DNA from: Anopheles merus
Taxonomy: Eukaryota > Arthropoda > Insecta > Diptera > Culicidae
Assembly (NCBI RefSeq): GCF_017562075.2
Contig: NC_054083.1
Span: 744,001 to 808,000, forward strand
Length of the DNA stretch: 64,000 nt
Direction of reading: 5' to 3'
Positions 22,218 to 33,379 of this stretch are shown piece by piece. The translations under genes and the position numbers were made by a program. The notes beneath the pieces were generated by a model, which was not told where the DNA came from, did no database searches, and worked only from the letters and a program-made list of their open reading frames with translations. Each line of letters starts with the position of its first letter. Position 1 is the stretch's first letter.

Positions 22218-22569
22218 CCGCGAGGCTACATGAGGTGAAATATACAGCGAAATGAACAATTTGACAGGCGAAATATCTGACGGATAAAGCATCACAGCAA
22301 CCAGCTGATGTGCAATGTAAACTAATAATGTGCACAAAATCGTTACTAAATCCATTGAATAACTTCAATATCCAGTACTTCGTCAATTCTGAGTCAACAG
22401 TTCACAATTTCTTCCAATTTGTGAATGTTCTACTTAAGAAGATATAATTTTTAAGTGAATTTCGAAAGCGGATGTTGTGTCTCCCCCAACCCTTAAGCTG
22501 TACCTGTCATATATTTCGCCTCTCAAATAGTTCTTTTCGCTGTATATTTCACCTCATGTAGCCGCGCGG
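22218..22569. mobile_element. 352 bp TIR element with TAA duplication
   Basis: Arms of about 65 bp (CTACATGAGGTGAAATATAC and its inverse), CCGCG at each end, TAA immediately outside both ends. The 3 bp TWA-type duplication suggests a Harbinger-derived MITE. Confidence 0.7.
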
Positions 22570-22917
22570 TAAAGCTAGATAGACTAATACTTTTTTCGCG
22601 TTCATAAAACGACCTTTTTTGTGTTTTAGTTACTGTATTTGTATTTTGTATTGCTCAATTTTTAGCAAAACGTGTGAATTGATGGTTTATTAAACCTCAT
22701 GATTACTTTTACTAACCCATGCCAATTACGGCTATTGTTCGCCTTTTTTTTGTAAAATATTCAGCCAGACGAACGGAACGGGAAATCAGCGTTGAATGTG
22801 TTAATCAATAATTTACTTATTGCAGAAAAAAAACGAAATCCAACAAAACATTTCTTCCCATCAAGGCAGAATTAACTACATGTGCGTCAATATTGAATAG
22901 CCGCAGAATGGAATAGA

Positions 22918-23219
22918 ATGAGTTTTACACATACAACGAGATGTTTTGTTTACACCAGATTGATTAAAATCAACGGGGCACTGCCTAGATTAGTCAGTAG
23001 AAGTTCAACTCTTGTTGACGTACAAAGCACCAATTCGCATACAAAAAACGTCAACATATATGGAGTGAAAAGAAATTTACTTTATAATTCAATAAACAAG
23101 GATCTAATAATGGTGCATAGCAAGTCCGGTCCTTTTCTTGAACAGCCGAAGGTGAATCTTGTCTCTGCAAATGCAACTATAGATCGAATGTTTCATTGTG
23201 CAACGAAATCAAATACCAG
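22918..23219 (+). CDS. Candidate first exon of MTHFD2 with mitochondrial presequence
   Basis: An open frame from ATG to a GTAAGC donor at 23220. The first 33 residues contain five Arg/Lys and no Asp/Glu (MSFTHTTRCFVYTRL...), which is what a mitochondrial targeting sequence looks like. The exon is 302 bases, leaving two bases (AG) of a split codon. The acceptor before the core gene at 33380 (TTTCTCTAG) opens with one base that completes this codon, after which the frame runs into the MTHFD2 start region without a stop. The intron would be 10.2 kb and full of transposons. The predicted extension of about 100 residues is longer than that of the human enzyme, so the link is plausible but unproven. 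It could instead be an unrelated or dead exon. Confidence 0.5.
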
Positions 23220-23996
23220 GTAAGCGTGGGAATTTTTGTTCCATAATGTTAAGGAACAGTTGGTTACCAAGATACTAACTGTTTGAATATAACAACCACG
23301 AGATTTTGTAACATACTTCGATGAAATCGCATCGGATAAGCCACTGCCACGGGCTTTATTTCCACGTCCACACTAAGCGTAAACTTTTTCATCAATTTGG
23401 AATTTGATTTAAACATCTGTACAAAAGTGTATGCTTCGTGTTTTTTGTTGGATCGTCTGCTATTGCGTAAACTTGCTTTCAAATTTATTGGATTTATTAT
23501 TGTTAACATTTTATTTCAAGCATCGTGAGTGTGTCCCAGCGTGAGCGCTGGGCACACCTCCCCTCATTCTCAATGCCGCGTTTTTGGTTAATCCTCACTC
23601 CCACCCTTTCTTTCCTTCTCCTCAACGGACACACCATTCCCGCGAGCGTTGCCCGACCAAAAAATTCCAGGAAATTCCGACAGTAAGTGTGCAGTTTTTT
23701 ATTCACAAAGCTATTCGGGAATATTTCAATTCTTGATGGTGCGTGTTGGGCGAACAAATCATTAGCTGCTTGATCCACCGATGGTGCGTGCTGTTGGAAG
23801 AAAAACATTTGCTGTTGGATGCGTTTGCCTGAGGAATGAAAGATAAATCGAGCATTAGAAAGGTGAACAAAACTAGTACTATTTAAAACTTACCGATCAC
23901 GAAGATATTTTAAACGGCGACTCTGTATGCCCGTTCCATCTGCTTTGATCTGTTATCAGTAGCTTTGGTAATGAAATAGCTAGGTGTGATGGAAAA
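23220..23996. other. No confirmed feature (within the candidate intron)
   Basis: A minus-strand 101-codon frame (23503..23808) has no recognisable domain. The sequence is otherwise unremarkable. Confidence 0.4.
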
Positions 23997-24150
23997 TAAT
24001 AGCAGTTGGAGCCGTCGGAGCCGTCCGGAGCCGTTAGTCGGCAGCTGGAGCCGGTCGGAGCCGTCGTAGCAGTTGGAGCCAACGGAGCCGGTTGGAGCCG
24101 GTTGGAGCCGACGGAGCCGACGGAGCCGTCCGGAGCCGCTAGTCGGAAGT
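23997..24150. repeat. GGAGCC-rich tandem repeat, left block
   Basis: Irregular array of the 9 bp-type unit GGAGCCGTC/GGAGCCGGT. The reverse-complement block lies at 25150..25420. Confidence 0.8.
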
Positions 24151-24296
24151 ATTCTGAAGCGCTTTAATTTCCCGATATTAGCGATAATTTTATTTTTAAA
24201 AACAGTCTCGAGTAAAAAAAGAGCCTTCTTCATTTATTGCTCTGTAGTTTTTTTTGTCTTTTAAAAAAAATTAAAAAAAATGTTTGCTCCGTGTAT

Positions 24297-24515
<219 letters not shown>

Positions 24516-24543
24516 GGAGCAATAGAACTATGGCGGGAGGTGG

Positions 24544-25150
24544 AGTAGTGGTAACAGTCGGAAGTATTCCGAAGCGCTTTAATTTCCTGATATTAGCGAT
24601 AATTAAAAAAAAACAGCTCACGAGTAAAAAAAGAGTCTTCTTCATTAATTGCTCTGAAGTTTTATGTGTTTTTTTTTGTTTCAAAAATAAAGTAAAACAT
24701 AATTGTTTGCTCCGTATATATATAGGAAAAAAATGAATCAAACGATTATTGATCTTTATTTTCATAAAATACGAAACAACGAGGCAGACGAGTGTAATTA
24801 TGGCAGTTTTGCACGGTTGTTTACATCGACAAACGTGTATGGTTTAGGCCGCACTTGTTTTTTACCGAATAACATGATGGCACATGGACAAGACAAAGAA
24901 TATAACTATTAATCATCCGTCCAACTTTTATGAAAATAAAGATCAATAATCGTTTGATTCATTTTTTTCCTATATATATACGGAGCAAACAATTATGTTT
25001 TACTTTATTTTTGAAACAAAAAAAAAACACAAAAAAACTTCAGAGCAATTAATGAAGAAGACTCTTTTTTTACTCGTGAGCTGTTTTTTTTAATTATCGC
25101 TAATATCAGGAAATTAAAGCGCTTCGGAATACTTCCGACTGTTACCACTA
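24544..25150. repeat. Large palindrome (arms about 220 bp)
   Basis: The left arm (24544..24770: CGGAAGTATTCCGAAGCG..., AGTCTTCTTCATTAATTG, TTTGCTCCGTATATATA) is repeated inverted at 24925..25145, with about 150 bases of spacer. A diverged third copy of the arm is at 24145..24295. The GGAGCC arrays lie outside the arms. This looks like a fold-back element or a hairpin-mediated duplication. Confidence 0.8.
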
Positions 25151-25500
25151 CTCCAACGGCTCCAATCGGCTCCGTCGGCTCCAACGACTACGACGGCTCC
25201 GGACGGCTCCGTCGGCTCCGTCGGCTCCGGACGGCTCCAACGGGCTCCGTCGGCTCCAACTGCTACGACGGCTCCGACTGGCTCCAGCTGCCGACTAGCG
25301 GCTCCGGACGGCTCCGATGGCTCCAACGACTCCGGACGGCTCCGACGGCTACGAAGGCTCCAGCTGCCGACTAGCGGCTCCGGACGGCTCCGACGGCTCC
25401 GGGCGGAACCAACGGTTTGAATTTTTCGGAATCGGAGCCGGAGTAGCAATGCTCGGAAGCGATTCCGAGCCGTGGGTGCGATTCCGGTTACCCATCACTA
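25150..25500. repeat. GGCTCC-rich tandem repeat, right block, with terminal motif
   Basis: Inverted counterpart of 23997..24150, ending in GGAATCGGAGCCGG, GAGCCGTGGGTGCGATTC and CCATCACTA. A diverged version of this end is at 29840..30080 inside the hAT element, so it is a dispersed family. Confidence 0.7.
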
Positions 25501-25502
25501 TC

Positions 25503-28070
25503 CGGTATCCTCATGACATGCCCCAGCCATCGTATCCTGCCAGCCTTCGCCACCGTCAGGATGCTCGGTTCGCCGTACAGTTCAGCAAGCTCGTGGTTCT
25601 TCTCCTCCACGCTCCATGCTCGAACACACCGCCAAAGATGGTCCGGGGGATGCGTCGCTCGAACACGCCCAGAGCGTTTGCATCCTCCGCTCGGATTGTC
25701 CAGGTCTCATGTCCGTAGAAGACCACCGGGCGAATCAATGTGCGGTATATTTCACATTTCGTACGGGCTCGAAGTGTTTAGGATCTCAGCAGTCGGTGAA
25801 GCCCATAATATGCACGATTCCCCTGCACAATGCGTCTCCGGATTTCGCTGCTCATGTCGTTGCCCGAAGTAACGACCGTCCCGAGATAGCAAAACTCCTT
25901 TAGCACTTCGAGACTGTCGCCGTCAACTAATACACTGCTGCCAAGATGGTTTGAGTCACTGGCAAGCAGGTACTTCGTCTTCGTCGCATTGAATCTCAAT
26001 CCAATTCTTGCTGCTTCGTGTTTGAGTCGGCTTCGCTGTTGTCCTGCCGATGATGTCGATATCATCAGCGAAGCCAAGAAATTGGAGAGACCGGTTGAGG
26101 ATTGTGCCACGGATGTCGTTGTCCAGCCCCGCGCCTCTAATAACACCTTCCAGGGCGATGTTGAAGAGCAGACAGGAGAGTCCGTCACCTTGCCTCAGAC
26201 CCCTATGAGTTTCGAACGATTCCGACGTCAAGTTCGATACTCTCTCCTTGCACTGCACCCCGTTCATGGTGACCTCTAACAGCTGGATCAACTTCCCACG
26301 GAAGTGGTACCGCTGCATGATGCTCCATAGCTCCTTCCGGTCTATGGTGTCGTAGGCCGCCTTGAAGTCGATGAACAGGTGGTGCGTTGAGATCTGGCGC
26401 TCTCGGCACTTCTGGAAGATCTGCCGTAAAGTGAAAATTTGGTCGGTGGTGGATTTGCCTCCAACAAACCCAGCTTGGTAGCTGCCGACAAAATTTGTAG
26501 CAAGGGGTGCAAGTCTCCAGAACAGGATCTGGGACAGGATCTTGTAGGCGGCATTCAGGACTGTGATGGCTCGGAAATTCGAACAATCTAGCCTGTCGCT
26601 CTTGTTCTAGACTGGGTGAATAACACCCAGCTTCCATTCCTCCGGTAGTTCCTCCTGTTCCCAGACTTTCACGATCAGCTGATGCATTTCGACGGTAAGC
26701 CTCTCCGGCCCCATCTTGAAGAGCTCGGCCGCCAGTCCATCGCTGCAAGCAGACTTATTGCTCTTAAGCTGCTTGATAGCGCTGGCAATCTCGTCCAGAG
26801 ATGACGGGGGCACCTCGTTGTCTTCATCGATGCTGTCGCTGTTGTTGGCAATGTTTGCTGTTTCCTCAGTCGTCTATAGATCTCCACGTTCTGACGGGTT
26901 TGATGCCGTAGCATTCTTCTCGGATAGTGCAGACCACTCTTCGTCGAACCATTTCTTTTGCTCTCTACGAGGTAAGCGGACGATCTTGTGTTCGGCTGTG
27001 GTGCCAATGGCTCGTTCCACCATACGCCAGTGATTGGCGAGGGGCATCGCGGCGATGTTGTTGTCGGTTGGAAGCGCTTCCCCAAGCGTTGTCGCGTACC
27101 CCTCCGCCAGATCATCACACTACAATCGATTCAGGTTGAGCCTTGGGGTGGGCTGACTCCGTTGGTTGTTAACCACGGAGAGTTTCTGGCGCAGCTTAAC
27201 CATGACCAGGAAATGGTCCGAGTCGACGTTTGCGCCTCTACGTTTTAACGTCGATAATATCCGAGAAGTGTCTTCCGTCAATCAGAACGTGGTCGATTTG
27301 GGACTTTGAAACGCCCTTCGGGTGTTTCCAGGCTATGGCGGTGTGCATGCTGGAAGAAGGTGCTGCGGATGCTCATGTGCTTCGAGAAGGCAAAGTTTAT
27401 CAGCCTGAGGCCGTTTTCATTTGTCAGCTGGTGGACGTTGGTTTATATGCCTCCTCCTGTCTGACCTGAGCATTAAGGTCTCCGATGACGACCTTCACGT
27501 AATGTTTTGGGCAGCGGTCGTACTCCCGCTCCAGCTGCGTATAGAAGGCCTCCTCGTCATCGGTGCTCCCAAGATGTGGACTATGCGCATTAATAATGCT
27601 CAGGCCGAAGAATCTGCCATGAATTCTCAACCTGCACATCCGTTCGTTGATCGGCCACCACCCGATCACTCTCTGCTGCATCGCACAAAGCACCATGAAC
27701 GCAGTACCGAGCTTGCGCGTCTCTCCACCGCTCTGGTAGATCGTGGAGTTGCTACGGTACTGGCGCATCGTCACGCCCTTCCAGCATACCTCCTGAAGTG
27801 CTACTATTTCGAAACCGCGGGCCCCCTCATCGAACGCAATTCGAGTCTTCACATCCGATGAGAGGTTTTTGCAGTTCCAGGTCCCTGGCTTCCAATCGTA
27901 AGTCCTTTTCGGTGCGTGGGTCTAAATCGATTGGTCCGATACGGTACTTCTTCTTGTTGACTGTTCGTTGTTTTGGTGTTTTTATCGAGAGACATGTTAC
28001 CGTTCTGTACGACGGGGACGTATTGAGTAGGAGTAGGAGGTGAAGAGCCTATGTTAACCTTCTAGAGGCT
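25503..28070 (-). pseudogene. Broken non-LTR retrotransposon (RTE-like), minus strand
   Basis: Read right to left. An apurinic-type endonuclease starts near 27900 (TWNCKNL, IVALQEVCW with the catalytic Glu, VIGDLNAQV). A linker and a reverse transcriptase follow (ASAIKQLKSNKSACSDGL near 26760; RGLRQGDGLSCLLFNIALEG near 26190; QFLGFADDIDIIGR with the catalytic FADD near 26090). The thumb and C-terminal domain come last (FCYLGTVVTSGNDMSSEIRR near 25870; GHETWTIRAEDANALGVFER near 25690). Many frameshifts and stops separate the pieces. The domain order and endonuclease type fit RTE-like LINEs; the clade is inferred. It lies antisense in the candidate MTHFD2 intron. Confidence 0.85.
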
Positions 28071-28112
28071 TCGGATCAGCGAGGTATTGCTACAACACTG
28101 CCAACAGAACTG

Positions 28113-28837
<725 letters not shown>

Positions 28838-30520
28838 CAGCTGTGTCAAACTCATTTCATCATAGGGCCGCATATACAGATTTTCAATGATTCGCGGGCC
28901 GCAAATTTGAGAATAAAAAATATACCTAAATATTTATATAAAATATTGTTTAAAAACGTTATTGTTAAACAAATTGACTTTTTGGACTCCTCGCTTCAAA
29001 TCTGAAATCGTTTTTTATTTACAAATTTTTCAATGTTATTTTTCTTTGTACTCTTTCATATTAAAAAAAAAAGTTTAATACAATATAATACAGTTTAATA
29101 CAGTTTAGTACAGTTTTAAAGTCACATGCAATTTCTTTTATCCTTATTATTAAAAAAGGATATTTTTCACTAGTCGCGTTCTCACACGGCAGTTCTCTTA
29201 GAAAATATCGCTCAACCCCACTGTTTCACTGAGGTAGTAGATTTACCCTCGCAGCCTGTTGCGAATCTTTTTCAAGCAATCCGAGCTATCCATTGCTGGA
29301 TGAATAACAAAAATATTTGCCCGCAATTTTTTGACAGATCAAGAGAAAAATTGTAATGAAACGTGTTTAAACATTATTCCAAGTTCCAAGTGTTCTGGTG
29401 GTATATTCATTTCTTATAACAAGATCCCGTATTTTACGAATATTTTTGTTTAAATAACGATAATTTTGTCTGACGAAGATTCGTGGTGTGTGATCCTATA
29501 AAGATCGGCAAACCTCTTTTTGACACTTGACTGGAGATGATTCGCGAATTGAGGAATTGAGGACTGTGTGAGCTAATCTATTAATAAGCTTTGTATTGCA
29601 AGGCTTCGGCATTTCGGTTATTTTAATCCTTAATCTAAATCCTTTAGGCTTAAGTGTAATCATATCATTTTGGTTTTGATTTTTGGGGTGGTTGGAAAGA
29701 ACCGGTTAATTCGTTTGCAGAATGTGGGGTACAAATAATTACAACTTGGCTACAATCATTTTTATTAACATTTATGGTGGCATGATTATGAAAAAAAAAC
29801 AGATGTTGCTCCAATCGAACATCAAAGATGTAACATTCTAAGGTCGGAGCCGTGCAAATCCGTTCAAAGAAATTCGGAGCCGAATGAATCGATTTCTCAC
29901 TGCAGATTAGCCGCTCTGTGCGACAACCGATGACTCCAACGGTTCCGAATGGCACTAAACGGCTCTATAGGCTTCGGACGGCACCGAACAGAACTGTTGG
30001 TTTGATTTGGCCGGAGTTGGAATAGCTAAGATCGGAAATGGTTTTGAGCCGTGGATGCAATTCTGACAATCCATCACTAGTTGTTGCAAAGATTGGTTGT
30101 GTGTGTATCAAGTTATTTTCATTCCTTTTTCGTTTATAGACAGTTCACACAAATCTATTTTTCCACACAGAATGTGCAATTGAGAGAGCACAAAATTATC
30201 CTAATATTCAGAATTTCATCAAAACATAATACGACTGAGTTTGCATTCGATTCAATGTTTGTTGCGGGTCTCGATTGCTCTGTACGATTGTATAGAATAA
30301 GTTTATGAGATGTTGTGGGTACATTCATGTTAGTTTCGAAAAATATACCAACAAAAGGATTGTTCTTCTCTGGAAAATGTAATACACTTCGACAAATAGT
30401 AATAACAGATTTTTGGTTTGCAGTGCAAAAGCAGAGTGATTCTCAAAATAATCTCGCGGGCCACATTCAGAATCGACAAGGGCCGCATGCTGCCTGCGGG
30501 CCGCCAGTATGACATACCTG
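28838..30520. mobile_element. hAT (Charlie-like) non-autonomous element
   Basis: Perfect 8 bp duplication TCCTACAG at 28830..28837 and 30521..30528. Ends begin CAGCTGTGTCAAACTC and CAGGTATGTCATAC (inverted), followed by GGGCCGC-rich subterminal motifs (GCGGGCCGCA) on both sides. CAG ends, a TGTCAAAC core and an 8 bp duplication are typical of hAT-Charlie elements. No transposase is seen in 1.68 kb. It contains a degenerate GGCTCC-family repeat at 29840..30080. Confidence 0.88.
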
Positions 30521-30944
30521 TCCTACAGGATTCAATTATTGCTACGCATATGCATGTTGCATCATGCAGTCTGTTTCCTATTTTCTTGCCACGCTGTATG
30601 GACATACGCTGAGATATATTATTGCCCTTCGCTTACCGATTCAGTCAAGTACCGGGCCGTTCCAAAATGCTTATTTATTTAGGCCAACGATAATGATTCC
30701 ATACGATAAGTTTCAGTTTGGTTCTATCTTTGCATTTGCTGCATTTCTCAGTTATGTTTCAAATGGGTTTTTATTACTATGCTGTTTAACCGGATGTGTC
30801 AAGGATTTAACTATCTGTAAAATGTGATAGTTTCCAGATGGTTCTGTGATTATATAATTTTATATAGCAGACATGCTACAAAATGGTCAATGAAATAAGT
30901 AGTTTATTTGTTACGCCCATTAAACATCGCTTTATTATTGAAAC

Positions 30945-31231
30945 CAGGACTAGTAATATTCAATCACTACGATCTCAAATGTAATACAAATGTGCTTTAT
31001 AAGCCAGCAATTGACGATGTAAGAAATCAAAATAACAAACCGTACACAATGAAGGCGATCGTAGAAATACAAAGTAAGTTTTTTAACCAGTAATAAAAAC
31101 ATAGAAACACATTTTTTTTAGTTTCCGGAAGAACTGTTAATCGTTAAGCAACAGGATGACTTAGCTTTGATAACAATTTCAAGCAAATACGACGAACAGA
31201 TCAAAAGAATACAAGCTGTAGAATCAACATA
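30945..31231 (+). other. Exon-like pair of unknown identity
   Basis: From an acceptor-like CCAG at 30944 the frame runs through LVIFNHYDLKCNTNVLY... to a GTAAGT donor at 31074. After a 47-base AT-rich gap with a TTTTTTTAG acceptor, a second open stretch (31121..31231, FPEELLIVKQQDD...) ends at TAA. The splice phases do not join the two open stretches in one frame: the phased join stops after about 8 residues. I do not recognise the protein; it may be a decayed gene piece. Confidence 0.25.
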
Positions 31232-31811
31232 ACTGCATTCTCTAGTATAAAATGTATTGTCGTTGGGTATGCAATCGTTGAACAACGTGTATTTTTTGGT
31301 CGTAGCCACAAAGGTTAAACGCTTTTTAACACTTTGAAAGCATGTCTGTTTTTGTTCAGCCTTGCTTTAAAAAGGAAATGTGATTTTATTATTTTTTATC
31401 ATTCTAACCGTCATCATCATCATCATCATAAATTCCTCTCGGTATAGAATCTACATAAGGCAATCCGAATTCATTTTTTGACCCATGGTAGCTTCTGTCT
31501 AACGCTCTTCGACATAACGATTTTAATACCATCTACCAAACGTAGTAGCACTGTTAGGAGTTACAAGTCTATTTGTTGTATTTATTATATATAAAATAGA
31601 TTATCTGAAGTGTATTCTATTATGAAAGCCGTTCCACATTGAGCGCGATTGCAAACGCGATTGCCTCTGCCATGCGGCCAGTGCTGGCAGTGTGTCAACC
31701 TTAAAAAAGTATTTCTGATTCTACGCATAATTTGAATTTTTAGGAAAATATCATTTGATTTTTCAGCGAAAAGAAATATTTTTAAAGAAGGGGTGAAACC
31801 CATTTTTGAAA
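31232..31811. other. No recognisable feature
   Basis: AT-rich, with a short (CAT)n run near 31412. No gene or repeat is called. Confidence 0.45.
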
Positions 31812-32131
31812 ACCGTTCCCCAGGAGTTCGCGTAATTCGAATATCCGCGTAAGTCAAATATCTCATTCAACGGCCATAGTACAACTGATTAGTTTGTATT
31901 TTTGATTAATTGTATTATTTTTATACATTTTATCATTTTTTGATACAATCCGTGCAGTAAATTCTGATATTTTTTACTCTAAAGTGAATAAAATTTATCA
32001 GCAAATATGCAATTTATTCTGACTTGAAGCAATTTTTACTGATTTGACATTTGATCTGGCAAATTTTGAAAACTGCGTATCTCTGAATCCGTGTATGTCG
32101 AGAACCGCAGTACTTGGGAACAGACTGTATT
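31812..32131. repeat. Highly diverged Tigger-like MITE
   Basis: Keeps TTCGCGTAATTCGAATATCC, CCGCGTAAGTC, GCGTATCTCTGAATCC and a CAGACTGTA right end in the order of the intact copies; the left end is eroded. Confidence 0.5.
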
Positions 32132-32715
32132 GATTTCGGATGTATCTGTTGACATGTTCCGCGATTCTATTGACTTGCCACTTTCCACGGCACCTTGAAT
32201 CATAGGTAAACAATGCTTTCTATATTTTAATGCTGTAAGCAAGTAATATCGACCATATATTCTCTTCTATTTCATTTATTCATTAATTTTTTTTTATTTT
32301 ATTATAAAAATAACGGTCGAATTGAAATTTGGAATCGCTTGAATTTGACTCGAAAATAGGCACAATACGAAAAAATGAAGAAGAGAAACGTCATTCTCCA
32401 TACAAAATGTATGGAATACCCGGGTATGCTGGTTACCAACTTACGTGGTAAAGTTAAAAAAATCAAAATAAAATACTTACAGACTGTTTAAAATTACAAT
32501 TTATGCACCAAAAAATCAGAAATTAAATGTTGGGAGGCTACGGAAAATTTCAGGTCAATAAAAGCAATGAATCAAAAGTTATTGCAGTTCGAAGTTTAAA
32601 AAAATACCCGGGTATCCGGTTGCCAACTTAAAGGTTAATGGAAGCTTCAGCAAGATTTCAAGTGCTGAGTATAAACGAAGAAGTGCCACATAGGGGTAAG
32701 CAAAGAAATGCTGTA
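32132..32715. other. Intronic or intergenic DNA with a direct repeat
   Basis: ATACCCGGGTAT near 32417 and 32608 begins two similar stretches (each followed by GGTTRCCAACTTA) about 190 bases apart. No gene is seen. Confidence 0.35.
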
Positions 32716-33075
32716 CAGGCGGTCCCCGAGATACACGGTACCTCTTATACGCGGATTCGGAGATATTTATTTAAATTTGACAGTTCTTTGAGCAAATTGT
32801 ACTGATTTGACACATCCATTGTGAAATACCAAATAATTTACGTATTGAACGAATGTAAAATACTATTTAATAAGGTTTAAAATTGTTCAATTCAGTAGAA
32901 ACATATCAAATAATTAATGTGGTGGCGAAAACCACCCCCTACTTGCAAAATTGCTCGAAAATTAGTGATATTTTGGCTGGAAATCACGAGATTCGACTTA
33001 CGCGGAAATTCGAGATACGCGGTATTTTGCGGCCGTTTTCGGTCCCCATTAACCGTGTATCTCGGGGACCGCCTG
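32716..33075. mobile_element. Tigger-like MITE, complete copy
   Basis: 360 bp in the orientation opposite to 12041 and 14495; ends CAGGCGGTCCCCGAGATACA and the inverted partner, TA on both sides. It lies about 300 bases upstream of the first core MTHFD2 exon. Confidence 0.86.
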
Positions 33076-33193
33076 TATTTTGTATGTGAATACTTCAACT
33101 TGGAGGGTATAAACGTATGTTTAAATGGAACATAATTCATTTTGTACTGAGCGCCGAAACGGATTTCGTCGAACGGAGTCCATGCTCTGGCCG

Positions 33194-33279
33194 AATATCT
33201 CGCTGAAAGAATCAATTATATGCTTGAACAAATCAACAACTCACTAAACATGTCAATAATATAAAAGAAAACTCTGTAT
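33194..33279. repeat. Decayed right arm of the 21138-type TIR element
   Basis: ATCTCGCTGAAAGAATC, AATTATATGCTTGAAC and CTAAACATGTCAATAATATA align with 21507..21593. The left arm is missing. Confidence 0.5.
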
Positions 33280-33379
33280 ATTATTTATTAAAAATTGAAT
33301 GATAAATAAATGCCCAATAAGGCGGTAAATTACAAGGAATTGAAATATTGTGAGGATTTTGTTTCTCTTGTTTCTCTAG

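Noticed and set aside
23503..23808. Minus-strand 101-codon frame
   Set aside because: No recognisable domain or conserved motif; length is within chance expectation.
25317..27861. Several plus-strand frames over the LINE
   Set aside because: They are antisense shadows; the minus strand carries the endonuclease and reverse transcriptase motifs.
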